A stretch of 59,015 nucleotides of DNA, from IMG/VR virus record IMGVR_UViG_3300003653_000051, positions 1-59,015 of that record; one strand, written 5' to 3'. Every line of letters starts with the position of its first letter. The stretch's first letter is position 1. Shown piece after piece: positions 1 to 8,126 of this stretch. The notes below the pieces were generated by a model. It did no database searches and was not told the DNA's origin. It saw only the letters and a program-made list of their open reading frames with translations. Position numbers and translations under genes: made by a program. Origin of the DNA: a virus.

Positions 1-109
1 GATGTAAATGCTCTGCTAATGCTGCTGGAATCCCTTAGCTGCCCCAGCCAAGATGACCATGAGCCCGTGCCAACCCAACTCTCCCTCGTCCCAGAATGGA
101 GCCCAGACA

Positions 110-367
110 ATGACCCCGACACTTACTGACCGTTCCCATCTCCGTGCCTCCCGTGAGCGCCTCATGGATCTGGTGATCCATGTCGGCATCCTCCGTGGTG
201 TACTGATCCGTGACATCCCTGGAAAGTTCTCCATCGACGGGGATGAGGCGGTCTTCTCCATGACCGCACTCCTCAACGACGTGAACCAGCTCCTCCGCTA
301 CATGGACGACCTGGACAAGCTGGAGGGTCTGCCCGCCCTCTATGGCGAGCCAGCGGGCTCGCCATGA
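110..367 (+). CDS. Small hypothetical early protein
   Basis: First gene of the rightward operon, 85 aa from the ATG at 110, which has GGAG 8 bases upstream. An ATG at 53 in the same frame would add 19 residues but has no clear ribosome-binding site. The middle of the protein is predicted helical and acidic (FSIDGDEAVFSM, then RYMDDLDKLEG). It overlaps the next start by 4 bases (ATGA), as is usual in this operon. I do not recognise the family. Confidence 0.6.
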   Translation: MTPTLTDRSHLRASRERLMDLVIHVGILRGVLIRDIPGKFSIDGDEAVFSMTALLNDVNQLLRYMDDLDKLEGLPALYGEPAGSP

Positions 368-702
368 GCACCAAGGCGGATCGCCCCGACACCATGTCCT
401 GTGCCCATGTCTGGGCCCGGGACATGGGCAACCCCAATGGACGCCGCTGCACACTCTGCCGTGCTGGCGGCTTCGTCAAGCACAACGCCAACCGTCTTCC
501 CCAACGAACGAAGGTGATGACCCAGGAGATGCTCGATGCTGTGGCACGGAGCATGGTCGTCTCAACCTACCAATGTCGCACCAAGATCAGGGACGCAGCG
601 CGCCCCCTGCCCCCGGTCTACGTCATCTGCGGTCGTAACGCATACAACTCCGGGGGCTACTGCAACCTTCACAGCCCGCTGCTCGTAGGAGAAACTGAAT
701 GA
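364..702 (+). CDS. Cys/His-containing small protein, putative zinc binder
   Basis: 112 aa. A CTLC pair sits near residue 30 and is preceded by CAHVW; later come VICG and YCNLHS. The four or more Cys/His positions suggest a structural zinc site, though the spacing fits no family I can name. It starts with an ATGA overlap on the previous gene and ends with an ATGA overlap on the next, so translation is probably coupled. Function unknown. Confidence 0.6.
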   Translation: MSTKADRPDTMSCAHVWARDMGNPNGRRCTLCRAGGFVKHNANRLPQRTKVMTQEMLDAVARSMVVSTYQCRTKIRDAARPLPPVYVICGRNAYNSGGYCNLHSPLLVGETE

Positions 703-1223
703 CTGAGTACATACTTCGTCCCGACGAATGGGAGCCTCCACTGCTCCCCAGCCTACCGGAGCCTGTGCTCCCCAAGAAGCAGCGCAAGCAACGGAAGAAG
801 CAGAGGTCCAGGTCTCGCCGCTTCACCCAGACCGCACCTGGACCCGATCCATGGGAGGCCGCCGCGCACCCTACAATGGCGGCCTACATGAACCGGAAGC
901 CGCCCTTCCTTCATGTAACGCTCCCCAAGGGAGAGGAGCTCAAGTCGTTCATCTACCTTCTCACCCAGGACAAGAGCAGGTTCCGCGACCCCGAGGGCCC
1001 ATGTGGTGTGATCCAGCTCTCTGAAACGTCATGGTGTTTCTTCGGGTGGTATCGCCCCGACTCCCCCAAGCCCACAACGGATAGGAAGGAGCGCGCCTCC
1101 ATCTCCGAGATCCTGGAAGCAGGAGATGCCGCCGAGATGGAAGACGATGCACCCTATGAAACTGGTGAACACGACTACGAGCACGAAAATCACACCGGAG
1201 ATCCTGGAGTGGGCGAAGGCTGA
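699..1223 (+). CDS. Hypothetical protein with basic N-terminal patch
   Basis: 174 aa. Residues about 24-45 are very basic (KKQRKQRKKQRSRSRR), which may bind nucleic acid, while the C-terminus is acidic and His-rich. A middle segment (FIYLLTQDKSRFRDPEGPCG, then CFFGWYRP) looks globular. The 3' end overlaps the following gene by about 68 bases. No family recognised. Confidence 0.6.
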   Translation: MTEYILRPDEWEPPLLPSLPEPVLPKKQRKQRKKQRSRSRRFTQTAPGPDPWEAAAHPTMAAYMNRKPPFLHVTLPKGEELKSFIYLLTQDKSRFRDPEGPCGVIQLSETSWCFFGWYRPDSPKPTTDRKERASISEILEAGDAAEMEDDAPYETGEHDYEHENHTGDPGVGEG

Positions 1224-1416
1224 AGGATACGGGGAACTGGAGATCCTAGATCAATCAGAAGGCTACATCTTGGCACGCTTCACCCTCCACGAGATCGAAA
1301 CAGGATGCTGGCTCTACACAACAGGGCCATGGGCAGCGCCCCACCAACAACTGCGAAGGCTCGCCTTTCACTGGCTCCTAACCGCCACCCTCCCCCGCTA
1401 CCAGAACCCACCATGA
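1156..1416 (+). CDS. Small hypothetical protein
   Basis: 86 aa from ATG 1156; in-frame ATGs at 1126 and 1147 are alternatives. The frame stays open through the end of the previous gene, and its stop overlaps the primase start (ATGA at 1413-1416), which supports expression. The sequence (EILEWAKAEGYGELEILDQ, then FTLHEIETGCWLYTTG) has mixed alpha/beta character. Family not recognised. Confidence 0.5.
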   Translation: MKLVNTTTSTKITPEILEWAKAEGYGELEILDQSEGYILARFTLHEIETGCWLYTTGPWAAPHQQLRRLAFHWLLTATLPRYQNPP

Positions 1417-2312
1417 GCTACGCCAAGAACCGGCTGGTCCTGGAGGCCATCGCCCACGAATCGTCCTCCGGGCTCATGGGAATCATCCGAGCCATCTGCC
1501 CCTTCTGTGTCGCATCGGGACACAGCACCCGAAAGAAGAAGCTGGACTACTTGCCAGCGACCGGCAAGTGGTCTTGCTGGCGATGCAAAGCGTACGGCTG
1601 GCTAACCGTCGCCGAAACGCTCGCGCCTCGACGCATGGCACCGTCTAGCGCCAGCAATCGCCATGTTCGACCGACCACGGTTGAGCCGCCTGAAGGTTTC
1701 TTTCGCGTCGGCGCGTATCCGTCGCCGATTTCGCATTTGGTTCATTCGTATGCGATAAAACGTGGCATAACGAGAAATGCCATAGCGGAAGCTGGCTTCG
1801 GAATGACGCTACACCGGGCGGATCGCTCCCAGGGGGAGCAGGATTTCCGGGGGAGGTTGATTGTTCCTATCTATGCTCCTGGTCAGCACGGATCGGAGTC
1901 TGGGTGGTTGGGGTATGTAGGTAGGGATGTGACGGGGAGGAGTAATCTTCCTTATCTCTATTCCAAGGGATTGAGTAGGGCGAAGGTTCTCTACCGGGAG
2001 GAGATTCTCTGGGAGGAGACGGAGGAGCCTGCCTTGTGTGTGGAGGGCACCTTGGATGCGGCCTACCTTTGGCCGGATGCCTTTGCTGTTCTGGGCACCT
2101 GGGGTACGGATCAGGTGGCCTTGATGCGGGGGGCCAAGCGTCCGATTGTGGCGCTCTTGGATGGGGATGCGTGGAGGAAGGGGGAGGCGCTGGCGATGTG
2201 CCTAGAGGTTTTGGGGAAGCGGGGCGGGTATGTCCGTCTTCCCCCTACCAAGGACCCTGATCAGTTGGATCGGGCGTGGATCAAGGAGGAGGCCCTTCGG
2301 AGTCTCCGATAG
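1413..2312 (+). CDS. DnaG-like DNA primase (zinc-binding plus Toprim)
   Basis: 299 aa. The N-terminus carries a CHC2-like zinc ribbon (CPFCVASG, then WSCWRCKAYG). The C-terminal half has a Toprim core: ALCVEGTLDAAYL supplies the conserved Glu and PIVALLDGDAW the DxD-type acid pair, followed by KDPDQLD. Primases of this type lay down RNA primers at the replication fork. No helicase domain is attached and no separate helicase is visible in the window, so a host helicase may be recruited. The start at 1413 gives an ATGA overlap. Confidence 0.82.
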   Translation: MSYAKNRLVLEAIAHESSSGLMGIIRAICPFCVASGHSTRKKKLDYLPATGKWSCWRCKAYGWLTVAETLAPRRMAPSSASNRHVRPTTVEPPEGFFRVGAYPSPISHLVHSYAIKRGITRNAIAEAGFGMTLHRADRSQGEQDFRGRLIVPIYAPGQHGSESGWLGYVGRDVTGRSNLPYLYSKGLSRAKVLYREEILWEETEEPALCVEGTLDAAYLWPDAFAVLGTWGTDQVALMRGAKRPIVALLDGDAWRKGEALAMCLEVLGKRGGYVRLPPTKDPDQLDRAWIKEEALRSLR

Positions 2313-2334
2313 GGAAGAGGAAGGAAGAGGGTAC

Positions 2335-2661
2335 ATGGCCGAGGATGCGGAGTGGTTTCTGTTGGTTCAGATGTCTGTGGTTGGGATTGGGTTTCACGCC
2401 TGGAGGGGCAGGGCCCATCAGTTCCGTCAGGGTCTTCCTGTGAAGATCCAGGCGGAGCCTCGGAACGAGCATGACCAGTACGCCCTCATGGTGCTGGCAA
2501 AGCCTTCGGGAGAGGAGCCCAGTCATGTGGGCTACCTTCCGAGGGGTGCGAAGATCCTGAGCTTGATGCTCCAGAACGGGCATAAGTTCCGGTGTGAAGT
2601 GGCAGAGGACACGTCTGGGGTGAGCCCGAGCGTGAAGATCTACATGAAGAAGGGAAGCTGA
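2335..2661 (+). CDS. HIRAN-domain protein
   Basis: 108 aa. Nearly the whole protein matches a HIRAN domain: VVGIGFHAW at the start, AEPRNEHDQYALMV in the middle and VGYLPRG near residue 75. HIRAN domains in SNF2 factors such as HLTF and Rad5 bind DNA ends, notably ssDNA 3' ends, so a role at stalled forks or ends fits its place in the replication operon. The start at 2335 is chosen for the strong GGAAGAGG just upstream. Stand-alone HIRAN proteins occur in phages, but their exact role is not established. Confidence 0.8.
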   Translation: MAEDAEWFLLVQMSVVGIGFHAWRGRAHQFRQGLPVKIQAEPRNEHDQYALMVLAKPSGEEPSHVGYLPRGAKILSLMLQNGHKFRCEVAEDTSGVSPSVKIYMKKGS

Positions 2662-2662
2662 G

Positions 2663-3637
2663 ATGACCAAGCTGAAGATCGTGAATGTGAGCTGGACCGA
2701 GGATCTGACCACGGTGGTCCTGGAGTCTGCGGGCGGTGAGGAGTTCACCCGTGCGGAGGCGATGGTGGTGGTGGATCGCCTGGAGAAGTACCTCGACGGG
2801 GGCGGTAGCCTTGCGGATCTGCCCGTGTCCGCCCCCGTTGTCTCGGAGGTCAAGAAGGTCCGCAAGAAGGAGGCTGCCCTGGTGGACTACCCCCCGAGTG
2901 TGATGGCCATGGACATCGAGGTGCCCGATCCCCGCCAGATGGCCCTGATGGAGAGGCAGATGGCAGACGCCGCCATCCCCTCCGATCTCCTTCCCATCCC
3001 CGTGAAGCAGGTGCCCCACCCCAAGGACACGGGGCAGAGCCTGGAGGCGCTCGCCAACCAGATGGCCACCCGGAAGCATGAGGAAGTGCCCGCTGTCGTG
3101 GATGAGGATGAAGCCGAGATGGCCCTCGGGATGTTCGAGGACAACTTCTCCGAGGTTTGCATCACGGAGGATGCCATCCGTGTCTGGGCAGAGAACCAGC
3201 CCCTGTTCGGGAAGTACCCCAGCATCCGTGAGCGGTCCCGGATGCTCCTCTCCGCACACCTGGGACGGAAGCTGGGCAAGAGCCCGCAGGAAGCCTCCGA
3301 ACTCATCAAGGCCATGATCACGGCCAAGAGTGCCCCCGTGGCCGCAACCTATGTGGCAGCCCCCGTGGCCGCCCACTCGCCCCAGGCAAGCGCCTTCCTC
3401 CTGAAGCTGGGCTCCGATCCCAAGCAGCTCATCGGAACGGCAGTGAAGCTGGCGTGCGAAGTGATGGGAGGGGAAACCAAGACCGTCACGGTCAAGCTGG
3501 TCGAGGACTTCCTGGTGTCCATGGTGGGCAAGCACCCCCTGCTCACGGACGCGGATCTGATCCGCGGACTGGTCCAGTCCCCCAGGTTCAAGCTCTTCGC
3601 CTCCGCAGGCAAGGTCAAGGTCATCGACCCCGCCTGA
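2663..3637 (+). CDS. Hypothetical replication-operon protein
   Basis: 324 aa, starting one base after the HIRAN stop. The N-terminal 60 residues look like a small beta/alpha unit; residues about 130-215 are helical and acidic; the C-terminal 80 residues (VKLVEDFLVSMVGKHPLL, then SPRFKLFASAGKVKVID) could be a small winged-helix-like fold. No Walker motif, zinc site or catalytic signature is visible. Its place between HIRAN and polymerase suggests a DNA transaction role, but I cannot assign one. Confidence 0.7.
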   Translation: MTKLKIVNVSWTEDLTTVVLESAGGEEFTRAEAMVVVDRLEKYLDGGGSLADLPVSAPVVSEVKKVRKKEAALVDYPPSVMAMDIEVPDPRQMALMERQMADAAIPSDLLPIPVKQVPHPKDTGQSLEALANQMATRKHEEVPAVVDEDEAEMALGMFEDNFSEVCITEDAIRVWAENQPLFGKYPSIRERSRMLLSAHLGRKLGKSPQEASELIKAMITAKSAPVAATYVAAPVAAHSPQASAFLLKLGSDPKQLIGTAVKLACEVMGGETKTVTVKLVEDFLVSMVGKHPLLTDADLIRGLVQSPRFKLFASAGKVKVIDPA

Positions 3638-3650
3638 AAGGATCGTGTGC

Positions 3651-3685
3651 CCGTAGTGCAGGGGCATGTACGCCCTGCACTACGG
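3651..3685 (+). other. Perfect 13-bp stem-loop between genes
   Basis: CCGTAGTGCAGGG (3651-3663) and CCCTGCACTACGG (3673-3685) are exact reverse complements around a 9-base loop. It starts 13 bases after the stop of the 324-aa gene and ends 15 bases before the ATG at 3701. No T tract follows, so it is not a standard intrinsic terminator. A processing site, mRNA stabiliser or protein-binding hairpin are alternatives. Confidence 0.8.
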
Positions 3686-3700
3686 CGCGCTGGGAGCACC

Positions 3701-3946
3701 ATGGAACTACCCTGTCTTCTCTGCCATCAGCCCAAGGGGAATGTTCGATACATACTTGGTACGCCGCGGGATCTCACACTCCGTATTCCCAGGCTTGTAG
3801 CAGGTGTATTGGACTTGCGGATTCACAGGGGTCGAACAGGGGATCGCCGCCCTATCTGTCAGCAGTGTCACGATGATTGGGGCACTGCGCTTGACTGCAT
3901 CCACCTGATCCACTCCAGAATCAGGCTACAACTGGTGTCCCCATGA
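3701..3946 (+). CDS. Tiny four-cysteine protein, putative zinc knuckle
   Basis: 81 aa from ATG 3701, which has a GGGAG just upstream; a longer frame from 3647 would read through the hairpin and is less likely. Two CxxC pairs (CLLC near residue 5, CQQC near residue 54) fit a treble-clef or zinc-ribbon fold, followed by a helical tail. It belongs to a set of similarly built small proteins in this operon. Ends with an ATGA overlap. Confidence 0.6.
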   Translation: MELPCLLCHQPKGNVRYILGTPRDLTLRIPRLVAGVLDLRIHRGRTGDRRPICQQCHDDWGTALDCIHLIHSRIRLQLVSP

Positions 3947-4164
3947 CGCAGCTCTGTTGTGTATGTGCTGTTCCCATACCGGCCAGCGCCTACTGCATGT
4001 GGCAGGACCAGGAACTTGCCTGCACTGCTCTGGGCATTCCCCTGTATTGGGCAGGCTATCCTGGGCTATCCATGGCATGTACCCCCTGCGCCATTGCGGC
4101 GGAGCGGTTTGTTTGGGCAGAGCGGTGTGTATTCCGTCGTCTTCGTGCATGGAGTGCCAAATGA
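3943..4164 (+). CDS. Tiny four-cysteine protein, putative zinc knuckle
   Basis: 73 aa. It opens with CCVC near residue 5 and has CTPC near residue 47, then a short basic helix (RCVFRRLRAW). The organisation copies the preceding gene: CxxC, about 40 residues, CxxC, helix. ATGA overlaps on both sides place it in translational coupling with the polymerase downstream. Function unknown; nucleic-acid or polymerase binding is a guess. Confidence 0.6.
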   Translation: MTQLCCVCAVPIPASAYCMWQDQELACTALGIPLYWAGYPGLSMACTPCAIAAERFVWAERCVFRRLRAWSAK

Positions 4165-6827
4165 GAATCCTACCGCTCTACCCGGAGCTCCCGCTTCCTG
4201 CCGTCCAGCTCGCTTCTCCCCTGGACAGGAATCCTGACTGTACCCGCTGCCCCCTTCACACTGGGACACCTGCGGGTCAGCGGTGTCTTTCTGCGGAGGG
4301 CACGCCTGGGGACATTCTGGTGGTTCTGGATCACCCCACCGAGTTTGAGCGCCGCCTGGGGCGTCCCGCTGCCTCCCCCTCGGGGGTATGGATCCGTTCC
4401 CTGATCGCCAAGATCGCTCCTGGGCGATCGGTGGTCTTCACCTACGCCCTTGGGTGCAAGCCTCTCCCCAATCAGGAAACCAAGGATCTGATCGAGCCCC
4501 TGGCACAGTGCCGCCCCTATCTGGCGGGGGTTCTCAAGGATGCCAGCCCTCAGATCGTCCTGCTCTTCAACTCCCTGGCAGGTATTGGGTTCCTGGGAAG
4601 GAGCTTCCAGCCCCTCTCCGTCCGAACCGGCTACGGGATGTTCGTCGGGGAGCTGGTGTCCCCCGCATACCTGCTAGGCGACCCCGCCTATGCCATGAGG
4701 AACAAGCTCATCGCCCGTGCCATGGAGGAAGACCTCCGCCATGCGCTTCTGGGGGCCCTTCCGTCGTTCCCTGCTCTGTCTCTGGGCTACGGCATCATTG
4801 AGACGGTAGAGGACGCTGTAGAGGCTTGGGAGGTGCTTCAGCGTGCAGCCTATGTAGCGACGGACTGTGAGACTTCGGGGATGCTTCACGAGCCTGACTT
4901 TCGGATCGAGTGTTTGGCGACCTCGGATGGGGAGATGACCTACGTTTGGCCAAGGGAGTCGGTAGAGTCAGAGGAGATTGGGGCGATCCTGGCATCTGTC
5001 CTGGAGGACAACGATCAGGTTACATGGAACGGGCAGTACGATTTGGTGGCGATCGAGTGTGAGCCGCTCCTGAAGCGGCACCAGCTTGGTGGGCGGAAGT
5101 GGCTCCTCAATCTACAGAGTGACAGCCGCATCAAGCGCAAGCTGTACGAGGCGGATGCGGTTGCTGATCTGGGTACAGCCGCGGAGCTTGTTGGGATGGG
5201 TGGTCACAAGACCGAGGCCCACGATCAGATCGGTGTCATCTGCTCCGAGCTACGGAAGCTCGCCATGGCAAGGAACCTCACCCCCACGGGCAAGGTCCGC
5301 AAGGCTGCGGAGCTGAAGGTGGTGGACCCCAAGCAGGTCCCGCCGGAGTGGCTGGTCTATCTGGATCAGGGCTTCGAGCCGGAGAAGTTCGCCTACCGAT
5401 TCCTGGATCGGGACGTGATGCACCGCTACTGCGCCCTGGACGCACTCTCTACCTCATACCTGGAGGATTGGTGTCTCCAGAAGCTAGTGGAGCACCCCAA
5501 CCTTGCTCTGATCTGGGATGAGGTAGCCCAGCCTGCGATGTGGGCATGGTGCTGCGCCCGTCTCACGGGCTTCCCCACGGACAAGCGGCGGGTGGAGCTG
5601 CTCCGGGACTACCTGAACGTGGAGATCGACAAGCTCTACACCAAGATCCAGGCATACGAGCCTGGGATGAACCCGAACTCCCCCGCGCAGATCGCGGTGG
5701 CCTTTGCCAAGCGTGGGCTGGTGAGCAAGCGGCTTACACCTTCTGGTGCGGTGAAGATGGACAAGGAGGTGATGGTGGACTTCAAGGGGAAGCACCCTCT
5801 GGTGGATCTAGTGCTGACCTACAAGATGTTCAAGCACACCCAGGACAACTTCGCGGAGGGGCTGTTGATGCACGTCCGCACCGACGGACGGTGCCACCCC
5901 AGCTTCCTTCAAGACGGCACATCCACTGGACGCCCCAGTTCCAGCGATCCAAACTTCTTCAACAGGCTCAAGGGCCGTGATGAGGAGAGCCGCAAGCTGG
6001 GGACCATGCTCCGGGAGTGCCACACCATGCCCCCCGGATTCACCCTAATCGAAGCGGATGAGGGGCAGATTGAGATTCGGGCGGTGATGGACCTTTGTGA
6101 AGACCCGGTGGGCATCGCCACCATTGTCTCCGGGGTGGACTTCCACATGGCCTCCGCACGGAGCTTTGCTACCGTGCTGGGTAAAGATCCAGAGAAGGTG
6201 ACGGACCTGGATAGGGAGACTGCGAAGACCTGCAACTTCGCGGCAATCTACGAGCTACCCGATCAACTTGGGTTCATGCTTGCTCAGCGCCTCGGCATCC
6301 CCAACAAGGCTGGGAACGAGCTGGCCACCGCCCTCTTTGGGAGCTACCTACGGCTCAAGCCATGGATGGATGAGTGCCTCTCCGATGCTACGCGCACGGG
6401 GTACGCCAGCACCCTCTGGCGGGGCCAGGAAGGGCGGCACCGCCCCCTCTGGCACCTGGGACTGCCCGTACCCAATCGGGCGGATCGCACCCCGAGCAAG
6501 GACAAGAGCAACTGGCAGACCCATGCGCGTTCTACATGGAACGGACGCGCGCAGGGAGGGGCTGTAGACATTGTGACCTCCATGCTCTGGCCCGTGCAGT
6601 GCTGGTTGGATGCCAACACCTCCGGGGGGCAGTTCCTGCTCCAGATCTACGACTCCATCATGGTGATGGTGCCCGATGACGATGTAGGCAAGACCATCGC
6701 CTTCCTCCGGGAGCTGATGACCGATACCGTTCCCGGAAAGAAGATGGGCTACCTCAAGGCTGTCCCCCTCACCATCGACGTGAAGACAGGGAAGAGCTGG
6801 GGCGGCATGTCCAAGGTGAAGGCGTGA
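4161..6827 (+). CDS. Family A DNA polymerase with N-terminal UDG-like domain
   Basis: 888 aa from ATG 4161. Residues about 20-160 resemble family 4 uracil-DNA glycosylases: cysteines 27, 30, 99 and 117 match the [4Fe-4S] ligands, but the usual GExPG catalytic motif reads LDHPTEFE, so the domain may be inactive. A 3'-5' exonuclease follows (DCETSG at 235-240). Polymerase motif A is DEGQIEIR (Asp633), motif B RETAKTCNF (Arg685, Lys689, Phe693, Tyr697) and motif C YDS (Asp831). Phe693 aligns with E. coli Pol I Phe762; aromatic residues there have been linked with virulent phages. SPO1 polymerase is a known case of a UDG-like N-terminal domain. Confidence 0.88.
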   Translation: MRILPLYPELPLPAVQLASPLDRNPDCTRCPLHTGTPAGQRCLSAEGTPGDILVVLDHPTEFERRLGRPAASPSGVWIRSLIAKIAPGRSVVFTYALGCKPLPNQETKDLIEPLAQCRPYLAGVLKDASPQIVLLFNSLAGIGFLGRSFQPLSVRTGYGMFVGELVSPAYLLGDPAYAMRNKLIARAMEEDLRHALLGALPSFPALSLGYGIIETVEDAVEAWEVLQRAAYVATDCETSGMLHEPDFRIECLATSDGEMTYVWPRESVESEEIGAILASVLEDNDQVTWNGQYDLVAIECEPLLKRHQLGGRKWLLNLQSDSRIKRKLYEADAVADLGTAAELVGMGGHKTEAHDQIGVICSELRKLAMARNLTPTGKVRKAAELKVVDPKQVPPEWLVYLDQGFEPEKFAYRFLDRDVMHRYCALDALSTSYLEDWCLQKLVEHPNLALIWDEVAQPAMWAWCCARLTGFPTDKRRVELLRDYLNVEIDKLYTKIQAYEPGMNPNSPAQIAVAFAKRGLVSKRLTPSGAVKMDKEVMVDFKGKHPLVDLVLTYKMFKHTQDNFAEGLLMHVRTDGRCHPSFLQDGTSTGRPSSSDPNFFNRLKGRDEESRKLGTMLRECHTMPPGFTLIEADEGQIEIRAVMDLCEDPVGIATIVSGVDFHMASARSFATVLGKDPEKVTDLDRETAKTCNFAAIYELPDQLGFMLAQRLGIPNKAGNELATALFGSYLRLKPWMDECLSDATRTGYASTLWRGQEGRHRPLWHLGLPVPNRADRTPSKDKSNWQTHARSTWNGRAQGGAVDIVTSMLWPVQCWLDANTSGGQFLLQIYDSIMVMVPDDDVGKTIAFLRELMTDTVPGKKMGYLKAVPLTIDVKTGKSWGGMSKVKA

Positions 6828-7093
6828 GGAGAGGCTGCGTCTCCTGTGGTGTCACCAACCAATCCAACATTGGACCTCCACCATTACATTCTGTCCCCAA
6901 TATATCCTTGGGCCTGGGCCTGTGTGCCCAGGATCTCTATGACATGATGGATGGGGACACATGCACCCTATGCGATAGTGAGTTCTGGCGGGTAATCACC
7001 TGCCTGCCCTTGCTACAGACTGTACTGAGTTCATGGCATACAACTGCTGGCACTGTGGGGAGCGGACTCCCGGTGGATACACAGTCTCCATGA
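6824..7093 (+). CDS. Tiny cysteine-rich protein, putative zinc binder
   Basis: 89 aa from a GTG that overlaps the polymerase stop (GTGA). CVSC at the N-terminus and CTLC near residue 47 resemble the other two-CxxC proteins of this operon. The last 20 residues overlap the next gene by 61 bases and look unstructured, so the functional part is probably the first 65 residues. Confidence 0.5.
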   Translation: MRRGCVSCGVTNQSNIGPPPLHSVPNISLGLGLCAQDLYDMMDGDTCTLCDSEFWRVITCLPLLQTVLSSWHTTAGTVGSGLPVDTQSP

Positions 7094-7227
7094 CTGCATT
7101 CATGCAGTGCTTGGGGATTGGGGTGCGTATGCCCGTCAAGGTTTGTATTCCATGTCACACCATCCTGGTGCGCCTCATGGAGTGTGAAGACATCATTAGT
7201 CGGCTCCTGAATCGAAGGGGCTGGTAA
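7033..7227 (+). CDS. Tiny four-cysteine protein, putative zinc knuckle
   Basis: 64 aa. CWHC near residue 5 and CIPC near residue 38, then a helical C-terminus (ILVRLMECEDIISRLLN). The plan matches the other tiny two-CxxC proteins at 3701, 3943 and 9770. The stop overlaps the next ATG by one base (TAATG). Function unknown. Confidence 0.6.
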   Translation: MAYNCWHCGERTPGGYTVSMTAFMQCLGIGVRMPVKVCIPCHTILVRLMECEDIISRLLNRRGW

Positions 7228-8018
7228 TGCGAAAGGAAACGACAATGGAACAACAAGTAAACAAGGATCCCCTGATCACCGTGTCCGCTGACGTACAGGA
7301 GCCTGAGCTTTCTGGGTGTCTCCAGGGGCTGCATGAGCATCTGGGGCTTCAGGTGAAGCTGCTGGAGCACCTGAACAGGTCCATGGCCCAGCAGTCCCTG
7401 GTCATGTGTGGGCTTCTGGCGTGGTTGGCACGTCCGGTGGTGGTACTGGCACCGCCCCCCGTTGCGCCGATCCCGGAGGTGGTGCCCGTGGTTGCCCCCG
7501 TTCCGCGCCAACGCCAGCTCCGTCAGAACACCCGTACGTCGCGGGTGCTGGGTGCGCTTACCAAGAGCCCGTGGATGACCACCAAGGAGCTCGTAGCGGC
7601 ACTGGCATCCGATGCAGGTGCCACCTCCAACACCATCGCTTCCATCTGCTCCAGCCTGGAGTTCCACGGGTTCATCATCTCCATCTGGGAGAGTGGTCAG
7701 CGCGCCCGCTACGCGCCCGTTGGGACGCCGCTGCCCCAGGAAGAGCAGGCTACCCTCCCAAGGCTCTACGAGCCCGCAAAGACCACCCCGGAGCGGTCAC
7801 GGTACACCCTGCACGAACAGGCAGTGCTCCGCGCCCTGGAGGGTGCTGCAAGCCCGCTCAACGCGCTCCAGATCCAGGAGCGCGCCAGCGCCCAGGGCAA
7901 CCAGATCCTCGCCAACAGCATCGGAAGTGTCTGCTCTCGCCTCCACAAGAGGGGAATCCTCCACCGTACCCAGACCGGTGGGCGTGTCACCTACCTCATC
8001 CCCGAAACGAAGAGCTAA
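7227..8018 (+). CDS. Tandem winged-helix DNA-binding protein, putative regulator
   Basis: 263 aa; an ATG at 7245 preceded by GGAAAC is an alternative start. Two wHTH modules are visible: about residues 105-165 (TRVLGALTKSPWMTTKELV, then SICSSLEFHGFI) and 190-260 (LHEQAVLRALEGAASPLNAL, then SVCSRLHKRGILHRT). Each has helix-turn-helix plus wing, as in transcription factors that pair two half-sites. A Pro/Val-rich linker separates an N-terminal helical segment. It closes the first block of the early operon, just before a candidate promoter, so control of the next block is plausible. Confidence 0.65.
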   Translation: MRKETTMEQQVNKDPLITVSADVQEPELSGCLQGLHEHLGLQVKLLEHLNRSMAQQSLVMCGLLAWLARPVVVLAPPPVAPIPEVVPVVAPVPRQRQLRQNTRTSRVLGALTKSPWMTTKELVAALASDAGATSNTIASICSSLEFHGFIISIWESGQRARYAPVGTPLPQEEQATLPRLYEPAKTTPERSRYTLHEQAVLRALEGAASPLNALQIQERASAQGNQILANSIGSVCSRLHKRGILHRTQTGGRVTYLIPETKS

Positions 8019-8068
8019 AAGGACCAGCAACGACAAACACACACATGTAGGTGTCCGATTCTTTCGGT

Positions 8069-8092
8069 TTGGCGTGGCGATTGTGGCATAAC
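8069..8092 (+). promoter_or_regulatory. Candidate rightward promoter
   Basis: TTGGCG (8069-8074), 12 bases, CATAAC (8087-8092). The same layout, TTGACC, 12 bases, CATAAA, occurs at 58863-58886 upstream of the early operon, and both share TGGCATAA. The 12-base spacer is too short for a classical sigma-70 promoter, so a phage-specific or alternative factor would be needed. It lies in the 108-base gap before the gene at 8127. A weak hairpin (CCGA TTCTT TCGG, then TTT) at 8055-8067 precedes it. Confidence 0.35.
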
Positions 8093-8126
8093 GGTATTGC
8101 ACCATTTGTGTGCAGAGGAGGATCTA

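Noticed and set aside
2486-3667. 393-codon leftward frame opposite the 324-aa early gene
   Set aside because: His/Gly-rich antisense shadow; the plus-strand frame fits the operon with normal overlaps.
8084-8101. Sigma-54-like TGGCAT and TTGCA
   Set aside because: The two parts are 18 bases end to end; the consensus needs 16, so GG and GC are out of phase.
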